59,319 nucleotides of DNA from Ignavibacteria bacterium. Its GTDB lineage: Bacteria; Bacteroidota; Ignavibacteria; Tepidaquicellales; Tepidaquicellaceae. The DNA lies in contig JADHVP010000005.1 in the NCBI GenBank assembly GCA_016783945.1, positions 1 through 59,319 of the forward strand. Reading direction: 5' to 3'. The position numbers and the translations under genes are program-made. Below, one piece after another: positions 52,200-59,319 of this stretch. The first letter of the stretch is position 1, and the number at the start of each line of letters is the position of its first letter. The notes beneath the pieces are model-generated. The model did no database searches. It was not told the DNA's origin and was given only the letters and a program-made list of their open reading frames with translations.

Positions 52200-54848
52200 A
52201 TGAAACTTCATTTTGATCCAAATCAGGATTTTCAATTAAACGCAATCAAATCTGTTGTTGATTTGTTTGAAGGGCAGCCGTTAAACAAAGGTGATTTTGA
52301 GTTTTCATTAACTGAAAAAGAATACAGCCTGCAGCTAAACGAAAATGGATTTGGTAACAACTTGGCAATTACTAATAAACAAATTCTCGATAATTTAAAG
52401 AAAGTACAGAAAAGAAATGATGTTACTGAATCAGAAAAGTTAGACGGATTGAATTTCTCTTTTGAAATGGAGACTGGAACTGGTAAGACTTATGTTTATC
52501 TAAGGACAATTTATGAACTAAATAAAAACTACGGATTCAAAAAGTTTGTTATTGTTGTCCCAAGCATTGCAATAAAAGAAGGTGTGTTAAAAAACCTTGA
52601 GATAACGCACGATCATTTTCAAAACCTCTACGATAAAACACCGGCATACTATGATGTTTATGATTCGAAAAAAGTATCTCACCTGAGAAGTTTTGCTTCG
52701 AGTAACAACATTCAGATTCTTGTGATTAATATAGATTCCTTTGCAAAAGATGAAAACATAATTAATAGAGAAAACGATAAACTAACCGGAAAGAAACCAA
52801 TAGAGTTTATTCAATCAACAAATCCGATTGTGATTGTGGATGAACCGCAGAATATGGAAACTGATATTCGAAAGAAAGCTATTGTAAATCTGAATCCATT
52901 ATGTACATTAAGATACTCGGCAACACATCTCAAATTATATAATCTTATTTATAAGCTTGACCCTGTTAAGGCTTATGATTTAGGTCTTGTGAAACAAATA
53001 GAAGTTGATTCAATTTACACAACAGCATCGAAAAATCTTGCTTACATTAAGGTTGAAGATATTAAGGCTGCAAAAAAAAGTATAAATGCAAAAATAAAAA
53101 TAGAATGCAATACTGAAGAAGGAGTAAAACAGAAAAGTATCAGGGTAAGAAATGGAGATGACCTTTTCGAATTATCGAACAACAGGGAGCAGTATCAAAA
53201 TCAATTTATTGTAACGGAGATAGATGCAAGTGCTGAAAATATTTCGTTTGCTAACGGTATCGAAGTTGAAGTTGGGCAAACACACGGTGGTTTTACTGAT
53301 GAAATAATGAAGTTTCAAATACAACAGACAATTGAAGAACATCTCCGTAAAGAAAAGGCATTGAAACCACTTGGTTTAAAGGTACTCTCATTGATTTTTA
53401 TTGACAGAGTTGCAAATTATAGAAAGTATGTAAATGGAAATGCAGAGAAAGGAAAGTTTTCTTTATGGTTCGACGAAATTTACAACAAGCTGGCATCAAA
53501 ACAAGAATACAGGGATTTAATTCCACAAAGTGTTGATGATATTCACGAAGGATATTTTTCAATTGACAAGAAAGGTAAAATAAAAGACACAAAAGGGGAA
53601 TCGAAGGCTGACGATGATACTTATCAACTGATTATGAAAGATAAAGAAAGACTCCTTGATGTAAACGAACCGTTACGTTTCATATTCAGTCATTCTGCAT
53701 TACGAGAGGGTTGGGATAATCCTAATGTATTTCAGATATGTACGCTCAATGAAAGCAGGTCAGAGATTAAGAAACGGCAGGAAATAGGCAGAGGACTAAG
53801 ACTCCCGGTAAACCAGAAAGGTGAGAGAACATTTGATAAAAACATAAACAGGCTTACCGTAATTGCAAACGAAAGCTATGAAGATTTTGCAAGAAAACTT
53901 CAAACTGAAATTGAGGATCAATGCGGAGTAGATTTTACGGGAAGGATAAAAAATAAAAGGGAAAGAACTAAGATTAAGCTTAAAAAGAACTATCAATTTG
54001 ATAAGAACTTCACTGAGTTATGGAACAGAATAAAAGATAGAACCTCTTATTGTGTAAATTATAGTACTGAAAAACTAATTGAAGATTCTACTAAAGCTGT
54101 CAAAGAAATGAATTCAATTAGCAAGCCATTACTGGTTTCCGAATTATTTAAAGTATCAATTGACAAGGAGGGAGTTGGAGGACAGGTGAGAGATCAAAAA
54201 ATCTCAGTAATAGAATCCGATACATTCAACATAATACCAGATATAATAGGATACATTCAGGATAAGACAGAGTTGACAAGATCAACAATTCTTAAGATTT
54301 TAAAATCATCTGGAAGATTGAATGACATTTTCATTAATCCACAAATGTTTCTTGATTATGCAGTAATGAAAATAAAGGGTGTTTTGATTAGGTTAATGAT
54401 AGATGGTATTAAATACCAGAAAGTAGATGGAAAAGTTTATGAAATGAGATTATTCGAAAGCGAAGAAATTGAAGCGTATAAACAAAATCTTTATAAAGTA
54501 AGAAACCAGGATAAGACACTATACAACTATGTAGAGTTTGAATCAGATATAGAAAAGACATTTGCAGAGGATTGTGAAAATAATGATAGTGTTGAGTTTT
54601 ACTTGAAACTTCCATGGTGGTTTTCAATTGATACACCAATTGGCAAGTATAATCCTGATTGGGCATTAATATACAAAAACGAGAGTAGAATCTACTTCGT
54701 TGCTGAAACTAAAGGAAGTATGAGAGACGAAGATTTACGAAAGAAGGAAGATATGAAAATTAAATGTGGTGAAAAACATTTCAAAGAGTTTAAAGAAGTA
54801 ACTTTTCAAAAGATAGACAATCTTAAGAATTTGATATTGAAGGCATGA
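52200..54848 (+). CDS. res: Type III restriction-modification endonuclease/helicase subunit Res
   Basis: The 882-residue SF2 helicase-nuclease has Walker A METGTGKTY (about 89-97), the DExx box IVDEPQN (about 212), HSALREGWDNPNVFQICTLN (motif V region) and KRQEIGRGLRLPVNQKG (motif VI). The C-terminal nuclease has IGKYNPDWALIYKN followed by YFVAETKGSM, the PD...ExK of type III Res. It translocates or diffuses along DNA with Mod and cuts between head-to-head unmethylated sites. All motifs are intact, so the system should be functional. Confidence 0.94.
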   Translation: MKLHFDPNQDFQLNAIKSVVDLFEGQPLNKGDFEFSLTEKEYSLQLNENGFGNNLAITNKQILDNLKKVQKRNDVTESEKLDGLNFSFEMETGTGKTYVYLRTIYELNKNYGFKKFVIVVPSIAIKEGVLKNLEITHDHFQNLYDKTPAYYDVYDSKKVSHLRSFASSNNIQILVINIDSFAKDENIINRENDKLTGKKPIEFIQSTNPIVIVDEPQNMETDIRKKAIVNLNPLCTLRYSATHLKLYNLIYKLDPVKAYDLGLVKQIEVDSIYTTASKNLAYIKVEDIKAAKKSINAKIKIECNTEEGVKQKSIRVRNGDDLFELSNNREQYQNQFIVTEIDASAENISFANGIEVEVGQTHGGFTDEIMKFQIQQTIEEHLRKEKALKPLGLKVLSLIFIDRVANYRKYVNGNAEKGKFSLWFDEIYNKLASKQEYRDLIPQSVDDIHEGYFSIDKKGKIKDTKGESKADDDTYQLIMKDKERLLDVNEPLRFIFSHSALREGWDNPNVFQICTLNESRSEIKKRQEIGRGLRLPVNQKGERTFDKNINRLTVIANESYEDFARKLQTEIEDQCGVDFTGRIKNKRERTKIKLKKNYQFDKNFTELWNRIKDRTSYCVNYSTEKLIEDSTKAVKEMNSISKPLLVSELFKVSIDKEGVGGQVRDQKISVIESDTFNIIPDIIGYIQDKTELTRSTILKILKSSGRLNDIFINPQMFLDYAVMKIKGVLIRLMIDGIKYQKVDGKVYEMRLFESEEIEAYKQNLYKVRNQDKTLYNYVEFESDIEKTFAEDCENNDSVEFYLKLPWWFSIDTPIGKYNPDWALIYKNESRIYFVAETKGSMRDEDLRKKEDMKIKCGEKHFKEFKEVTFQKIDNLKNLILKA

Positions 54849-55606
54849 ATATGATATAAGTTAGCAAAGATTATTTCACTTTATCTGAATATTGAAACTA
54901 ATGAAAGGCATAATACGCCAAGGTTCCCACCAGAGGCGGGCAGGCATACCGCGCACGGACTGTCACCTGACTGACGTCAGGTAGCCAGTTAAAGAAGTAG
55001 AAACAGGTAATGACAGCATATTATAAATAACACTATAGCCTGCCCGACGCAGGCAAGTAGAATTGAAATGTAATTTAAGATATCGGACTATATGTGATTA
55101 CTTTGTTGTTTTAATCAAACCCGCCAAAAAATAAAAGTGTATCATTAGCCTTATATTGGTCGTCTTAAATTGGCTTTAAATTGGCTTTAAATTGGTCTTA
55201 TATCAGCCTGAATTTAAGATAAAAATTGGAAAGGATACTAGTCTTATTGAAGCATTCGGGAATGACTCGCCAAAAGTTAGGAAGTAGAATTAAATCCTTG
55301 TGTTAATTATGAGTGATAATATGTGAATATTGAAATACTTACCTTCGTATTAACTCGTGAAATTCGTGTCAGTTTATCTGAATAGTTATTTGAAATAGAC
55401 AAATTCTTATGTGTAGTCAGTTATTTTAAGATTGAATTTTTATTATTTTAGTAGCATTTTTGTATGTTATTTATATAAAACTTATATGCCGATAATAATC
55501 TGTTGAGTATTTGTTTATGGATAAGAAAAAATATTCAGCAGATTTTTTTATTTCTGTAGTAACCTTAATAGCTCAACAAAATTCTTTTGTTTATTGTTTT
55601 TATAAT
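54849..55606. repeat. 758-base gene-free stretch with several repeat types
   Basis: No convincing ORF. Seen: CCTGACTGACGTCAGG, a palindrome near 54965; CCTGCCCGACGCAGG near 55039, related in style to the insert in the broken tRNA-Leu; three copies of an 11-base AAATTGGCTTT unit at about 55166-55200; and GTGAAATTCGTGTC near 55353, an inverted copy of a CACGAATT-type repeat near 40408. These mark the right end of the accessory region. Confidence 0.55.
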
Positions 55607-55609
55607 ACA

Positions 55610-55672
55610 GTCAAAATGGCGGAATTGGTAGACCTGTCTACCACAGGCAGGCGCACCAGACTCAAAATCTGT
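55610..55672 (+). pseudogene. Broken tRNA-Leu copy with a palindromic insert in the D-arm
   Basis: It aligns with the 5' half of the intact tRNA-Leu at 55690: TGGCGGAATTGGTAGAC, then a 19-base insert CTGTCTACCACAGGCAGGC (55634-55652), then GCACCAGACTCAAAATCTG, after which it breaks off. The acceptor 5' strand has two changes (GTCAAAA against GCCGAAA). The variable arm, T-arm and 3' acceptor are missing. It is a non-functional partial duplicate, ending 17 bases before the intact gene. Confidence 0.85.
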
Positions 55673-55689
55673 TCTTAATATTTTACACA

Positions 55690-55775
55690 GCCGAAATGGC
55701 GGAATTGGTAGACGCACCAGACTCAAAATCTGGCGAGGGTTTAACCTCGTAAGGGTTCAAGTCCCTTTTTCGGCA
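55690..55775 (+). tRNA. tRNA-Leu (anticodon CAA)
   Basis: The 86-nt class II tRNA has acceptor stem GCCGAAA with TTTCGGC, a D-arm with GGCGGAATTGGTAGAC, anticodon stem CCAGA/TCTGG around CTCAAAA giving CAA, a long variable arm CGAGGGTTTAACCTCG and the T-loop GGGTTCAAGTCCC. CCA is not encoded. It lies between the accessory region and nuoM and reads UUG codons, which this genome uses often, also as starts. Confidence 0.95.
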
Positions 55776-55818
55776 CAAACTTGTTCGTTAATTTTATTAA
55801 TTTATAAAAGGAGTTACT

Positions 55819-55878
55819 ATGAAAATACACTATGCTGGTAATTCCATTCTGATAATAGTTAATCAAAAAATATGGTAG
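55819..55878 (+). CDS. 19-codon leader ORF overlapping the nuoM start
   Basis: AAGGAG at 55808-55813 sits five bases before ATG 55819. The frame reads MKIHYAGNSILIIVNQKIW and ends with TAG at 55876-55878, just inside nuoM, whose ATG is 55872. nuoM itself has only an A-run (AATCAAAAAAT) upstream and no Shine-Dalgarno. Ribosomes ending the leader would be placed on the nuoM start, so translational coupling is likely. It may be a device acquired when nuoM was cut off from nuoL. Confidence 0.5.
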   Translation: MKIHYAGNSILIIVNQKIW

Positions 55879-57470
55879 AGTTTAAACTCTTTGGTATAGG
55901 TATACTAAGCTGGATTGTTTTCTTACCTATCGTTGGAATGATTGTTGTGCTTCTCATTCCGAAATCCCTTACAAAAAGTGTTAAATACGTTGCATTGATG
56001 TTTCCCTTTATTCAGATGATACTATGTGTAGTTTTATGGATGAATTATGATAAATTTCTGCCCGGAGTAAATACTCTGGAAGGTTTTCAATTCATAGAAA
56101 AATTTACCTGGATAAATGTACAGGCATTACTCTGGGATGGATCAGTTCATATTGATTATTTTCTCGGTTTGGATGGAATATCTATGCCTATGATACTTTT
56201 GACATCGCTCATTAGTTTTGTCGGAGCCTTAGCTTCATTCAGTGTTAAGAAGAATGAAAAAGGTTATTATGCAATGTACTTGTTACTTGTAACAGGGATG
56301 ATGGGTGTCTTTTGTGCCCTCGACTTCTTCCTTTTCTTTGTGTTCTGGGAAGTAATGCTTCTCCCGATGTATTTCTTGATTGGAATTTGGGGAGGTAAAA
56401 GAAGAGAGTATGCTGCTATCAAATTTTTCTTATACACATTGTTTGGCAGTGTTTTTATTTTGGTAGCAATGCTTGCTTTATATTTTAGCTCGAAAGATCC
56501 TGCAACAGGTTTGCATACATTCAATATGTTGACATTAATGGATCCACAAGCTATACAGAGTGATTCTTTACTCGGAGGTATTGGCACAAATTTCAGATAC
56601 CTTGCTTTTGTAGCATTGTTTATAGGTTTTGCGATAAAAGTACCGATATTTCCTTTTCATACATGGCTTCCGGATGCACACGTCGAAGCTCCGACTGCAA
56701 TATCCGTAATCCTTGCGGGTGTATTGTTAAAGATGGGTGCTTATGGAATTCTAAGAATTTCTTATCCTATGTTTCCGGATGCTGCAATCTATTTTATTTA
56801 CCCCATGGCGATACTTGGTATGATAAATATTATTTATGGTGCTTTGTGTGCAATGGCTCAAACTGATTTTAAAAAGTTGATCGCTTATTCATCTATCTCT
56901 CATATGGGATATGTGATACTTGGTATTGCTTCTACTACTACCATCGGAATGAATGGAGCAATATTACAGATGTTTAATCACGGAACGATTACAGCAGTAC
57001 TCTTTCTTATGGTGGGAGTTTTATATGACAGGGCTCATACAAGAGGACTCGATGACTTTGGCGGACTTGCGAACAAAATGCCAAAATATTTTGGAGTTAC
57101 GATAATTGGCTTCTTTGCTGCCTTAGGTCTTCCGGGATTAAGTGCGTTTATTAGTGAAGCATTTGTCTTCCTGGGCGGATTCCAAAATGAAACAATCAGG
57201 GTTATTACAATTATTTCTACTCTCGGAATTGTATTAAATGCAGCTTACATTTTATGGACGACTCAAAGAGTCTTTTTCGGAAAGTTACCCGAACGATGGG
57301 GCTCAATTACAGATATAAATGGAAGAGAGCTTTTAAGTGTAGTTCCACTTATAATCATAATAATAATTTTAGGGGTTTACCCTGCACCTATTTTGGATCT
57401 TATGTCTTCATCTGTAAATCATCTTGTAAGCTTTGTTACAGAGGCATCGGGTATTGTGGTAGGTCAATAA
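55872..57470 (+). CDS. nuoM: NADH-quinone oxidoreductase subunit M
   Basis: The 532-residue antiporter-like membrane subunit has FFLFFVFWEVMLLPMYFLIG, KVPIFPFHTWLPDAHVEAPT followed by AISVILAGVLLKMGAYGI, LIAYSSISHMGYVILGI and HGTITAVLFLMVGVLYDRAH, with the Lys and Glu residues of the proton path. It forms the middle proton pump of the membrane arm between NuoN and NuoL. It is 35 bases from nuoN and 17.7 kb from nuoL. Confidence 0.97.
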   Translation: MVEFKLFGIGILSWIVFLPIVGMIVVLLIPKSLTKSVKYVALMFPFIQMILCVVLWMNYDKFLPGVNTLEGFQFIEKFTWINVQALLWDGSVHIDYFLGLDGISMPMILLTSLISFVGALASFSVKKNEKGYYAMYLLLVTGMMGVFCALDFFLFFVFWEVMLLPMYFLIGIWGGKRREYAAIKFFLYTLFGSVFILVAMLALYFSSKDPATGLHTFNMLTLMDPQAIQSDSLLGGIGTNFRYLAFVALFIGFAIKVPIFPFHTWLPDAHVEAPTAISVILAGVLLKMGAYGILRISYPMFPDAAIYFIYPMAILGMINIIYGALCAMAQTDFKKLIAYSSISHMGYVILGIASTTTIGMNGAILQMFNHGTITAVLFLMVGVLYDRAHTRGLDDFGGLANKMPKYFGVTIIGFFAALGLPGLSAFISEAFVFLGGFQNETIRVITIISTLGIVLNAAYILWTTQRVFFGKLPERWGSITDINGRELLSVVPLIIIIIILGVYPAPILDLMSSSVNHLVSFVTEASGIVVGQ

Positions 57471-57505
57471 ATTAATTTGTATATTAAAATAATAAATCAA
57501 TAATA

Positions 57506-58999
57506 TTGCAACAGCAGATATTAAACAGCCTGAGTAATTTTTTACCGGAAGCAACAATTGTTATTACATTAATTGCTTGTTTGGTACTTGATTTAATTCT
57601 CAAAAGAAAATCAGTCTCGGTTTCCATTCTTGCTATCACCGGGTTAATAGTTAGTTTCTATTTTGTTACACAGCAGACAGGTCTTAAAGAGAGTTTATTT
57701 TGTGATATGATTGTTATTGATCCTTATTCACTTTTCTTTAAATATCTGTTTATTGTCTCAACAATTTTTGTAATAATATTTGCTGAATCATCAAAAGAAA
57801 TAAAAAAATCTGTACACACGAATGAGCATGTAACACTTATTCTTGCTCTTACGTTGGGAGCTTTCTTAATGGCATCATCTATAAATCTTTTGATGATGTA
57901 CTTATCGCTCGAAACAGTCAGTATAGCATCATATATTTTAGCAGGATATACAAAGAATGTAAAACGCTCCTCAGAAGCTTCAATGAAATATGTGATTTAC
58001 GGAGCAGCATCTTCCGGTATAATGTTGTATGCAATGTCGATGCTGTATGGATTTACCGGTTCTATGAATATTTTCGAAATAAGCAGTTTCTTAGCACAGA
58101 CTGATTCAAGCAATCCTGTGGTCATTGTGTCGATTATTATGGTTACAGCAGGTTTTGGTTATAAAATATCTTCTGTTCCATTTCATTTCTGGACTCCCGA
58201 TGTATATGAAGGTGCACCTATTCCAATCACAACTTTTCTTGCCGTGACTTCTTCTGCAGCAGGTTTTGCTGTAATGATTCGATTCTTTAATATTACTTTT
58301 CTTGAATCATTTCAGTTAGGTTTGAACGGCAGCTGGCAGATAATTGGTTCAATCAAATGGACTGAAATAATTGCTGTGCTTTCGGTAGCATCTATGGTAA
58401 TCGGAAATTTTGTTGCTATATGGCAAACCAGTTTAAAACGTCTTTTAGCTTATTCCTCTATTGCGCATTCCGGGTATTTGATGCTTGGTTTAGTCGTAGC
58501 TAACCAGATGGGTCTTGCAGCAATGTTAATTTATTTATTTGCTTATATGTTTATGAATCTTGGGGCGTTCTACGTTGTGATAATGATTTCGAATAAGCTT
58601 AATACCGATGAGATAGAGAGTATGCAAGGTCTTGCATACCGTTCACCATTCGTTTGTGCTGCTATGGGAATATTTATGTTTTCTCTTTCCGGGATTCCTG
58701 CGACTGTTGGTTTTATAGGGAAATTTTATATTTTTGCAGCTCTAATAAATTCAGATATGATATGGCTTGCAATTATTGCAATGCTAAATAGTGTTGTGTC
58801 TTTATTCTTTTATGTAAAAGTCTTAAAAGTAATGTACCTGAAGAAACCTTTAGATGATGCTGAATCGAAGATTAGTTATAGTTTCGGTTATAACCTGGTA
58901 CTTATTCTTTTAGCTGTGCCTACCATTTTGTTCGGGCTTTATTTCGCCCCGATTCTCAAATTTGCAGAATCATCTGTGGCAATGTTTGGAATAAACTGA
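57506..58999 (+). CDS. nuoN: NADH-quinone oxidoreductase subunit N
   Basis: The 497-residue antiporter-like subunit starts at TTG. Conserved: MMYLSLETVSIASYILAGYT, KISSVPFHFWTPDVYEGAPI followed by PITTFLAV, LLAYSSIAHSGYLMLGL and LSGIPATVGFIGKFYIFAAL. It pumps protons in the membrane arm next to NuoK and NuoM, and is the last gene of the complex I set here. glmS follows 84 bases later. Confidence 0.97.
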   Translation: MQQQILNSLSNFLPEATIVITLIACLVLDLILKRKSVSVSILAITGLIVSFYFVTQQTGLKESLFCDMIVIDPYSLFFKYLFIVSTIFVIIFAESSKEIKKSVHTNEHVTLILALTLGAFLMASSINLLMMYLSLETVSIASYILAGYTKNVKRSSEASMKYVIYGAASSGIMLYAMSMLYGFTGSMNIFEISSFLAQTDSSNPVVIVSIIMVTAGFGYKISSVPFHFWTPDVYEGAPIPITTFLAVTSSAAGFAVMIRFFNITFLESFQLGLNGSWQIIGSIKWTEIIAVLSVASMVIGNFVAIWQTSLKRLLAYSSIAHSGYLMLGLVVANQMGLAAMLIYLFAYMFMNLGAFYVVIMISNKLNTDEIESMQGLAYRSPFVCAAMGIFMFSLSGIPATVGFIGKFYIFAALINSDMIWLAIIAMLNSVVSLFFYVKVLKVMYLKKPLDDAESKISYSFGYNLVLILLAVPTILFGLYFAPILKFAESSVAMFGIN

Positions 59000-59083
59000 T
59001 TTTTACCATATCTTAAAGGATTTGAAATTAAAAAAATTATTTATAACTTAATTAGTTTATTAATTAATTAGGAGTAAAATACT

Positions 59084-59319
59084 ATGTGTGGTATTGTTGG
59101 ATATATAGGAAAAAGAAATTCACTTCCCATATTAATCGAAGGATTGAAAAGGCTTGAGTACAGAGGTTATGATTCTGCCGGTGTTTCCATAATTAATAAC
59201 AATAATGAAGTTAAGAGTTTTAAGAAGGCTGGTAAGGTTTCTGATTTAGAAAAAAGTCTTGATATAGACGTTTACCAGGGGCATATAGGGATTGGTCATA
59301 CAAGGTGGGCGACTCATGG
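59084..59319 (+). CDS. glmS: Glutamine-fructose-6-phosphate aminotransferase, N-terminal part
   Basis: Seventy-eight residues before the window ends: MCGIVGYIGKRNSLPILIEG, LKRLEYRGYDSAGVSI and GIGHTRWATHG. Cys2 is the glutaminase nucleophile of the Ntn-type amidotransferase domain, and YRGYDSAG and HTRWATHG are GlmS signatures. It makes glucosamine-6-phosphate for peptidoglycan and lipopolysaccharide. AGGAG precedes the ATG. Confidence 0.95.
   Translation, partial: MCGIVGYIGKRNSLPILIEGLKRLEYRGYDSAGVSIINNNNEVKSFKKAGKVSDLEKSLDIDVYQGHIGIGHTRWATH

Noticed and set aside
54849-55606. Remains of an integrase or transposase gene at the island edge
   Set aside because: I looked for open frames and recombinase motifs on both strands and found only short repeats.
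55610-55672. Functional second tRNA-Leu
   Set aside because: The D-arm is disrupted by 19 bases and the variable arm, T-arm and 3' acceptor strand are absent.

Overview
The window is AT-rich bacterial DNA, roughly one third G+C by eye, with short intergenic gaps and many TTG/GTG starts. Several things point to the Bacteroidetes/Chlorobi/Ignavibacteria (FCB) group, most likely Ignavibacteria or a close relative: an 11-gene complex I set without nuoEFG in the locus, HisKA_3-type sensor kinases, C-rich/G-rich palindromic interspersed repeats, and an archaeal-style GatD/GatE pair. This placement is inference; there is no rRNA here.

Layout. 1-3279 (minus): a STAS-domain gene (cut by the window edge), secF and secD. 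3652-5103: a lone DUF262-HNH nuclease gene, then a repeat-rich kilobase. 6151-11801 (plus): a close-packed run of pepP-like peptidase, glycosyltransferase, purD, sugar-nucleotide epimerase and meaB. 11914-15296 (minus): gatE-gatD. 15552-24200: a loose region with a tandem-repeat protein, a histidine kinase lacking its phospho-acceptor His, tRNA-Ala, an asnA remnant, a small secreted protein, a stand-alone receiver, a frameshifted PAS kinase, two tandem DUF559 nuclease genes each framed by the same palindromic repeat, a fibronectin-III protein and a 21-bp array. 24541-30097 (plus): ppiD/surA-like chaperone, an outer-membrane-like protein, a subtilisin-family protease and birA. 30147-38125: nuoABC-(extra envelope gene)-DHIJKL. 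55872-58999: nuoMN, followed by the start of glmS.

Between nuoL and nuoM lie about 17.7 kb that interrupt the complex I operon. This accessory region opens with two almost identical copies of a ~105-nt structured RNA gene, followed by unknown genes, a decayed higA, a PIN-domain toxin-antitoxin pair, an AAA/DUF4143 ATPase, a TPR protein flanked by direct repeats, a truncated hsdR-like remnant and a type III restriction-modification locus. In that locus two extra genes, a PHP-ATPase and an AlbA/Schlafen-type protein, sit between mod and res. It closes with a broken tRNA-Leu copy directly upstream of an intact tRNA-Leu(CAA), then a 19-codon leader ORF overlapping the nuoM start.

The strongest candidates for something undescribed are the tandem RNA genes at 38251-38565, the mod/PHP-ATPase/AlbA/res four-gene unit, the exact 430-bp DUF559-plus-palindrome module, and two intergenic arrays with an unbroken 21-bp period despite sequence drift.
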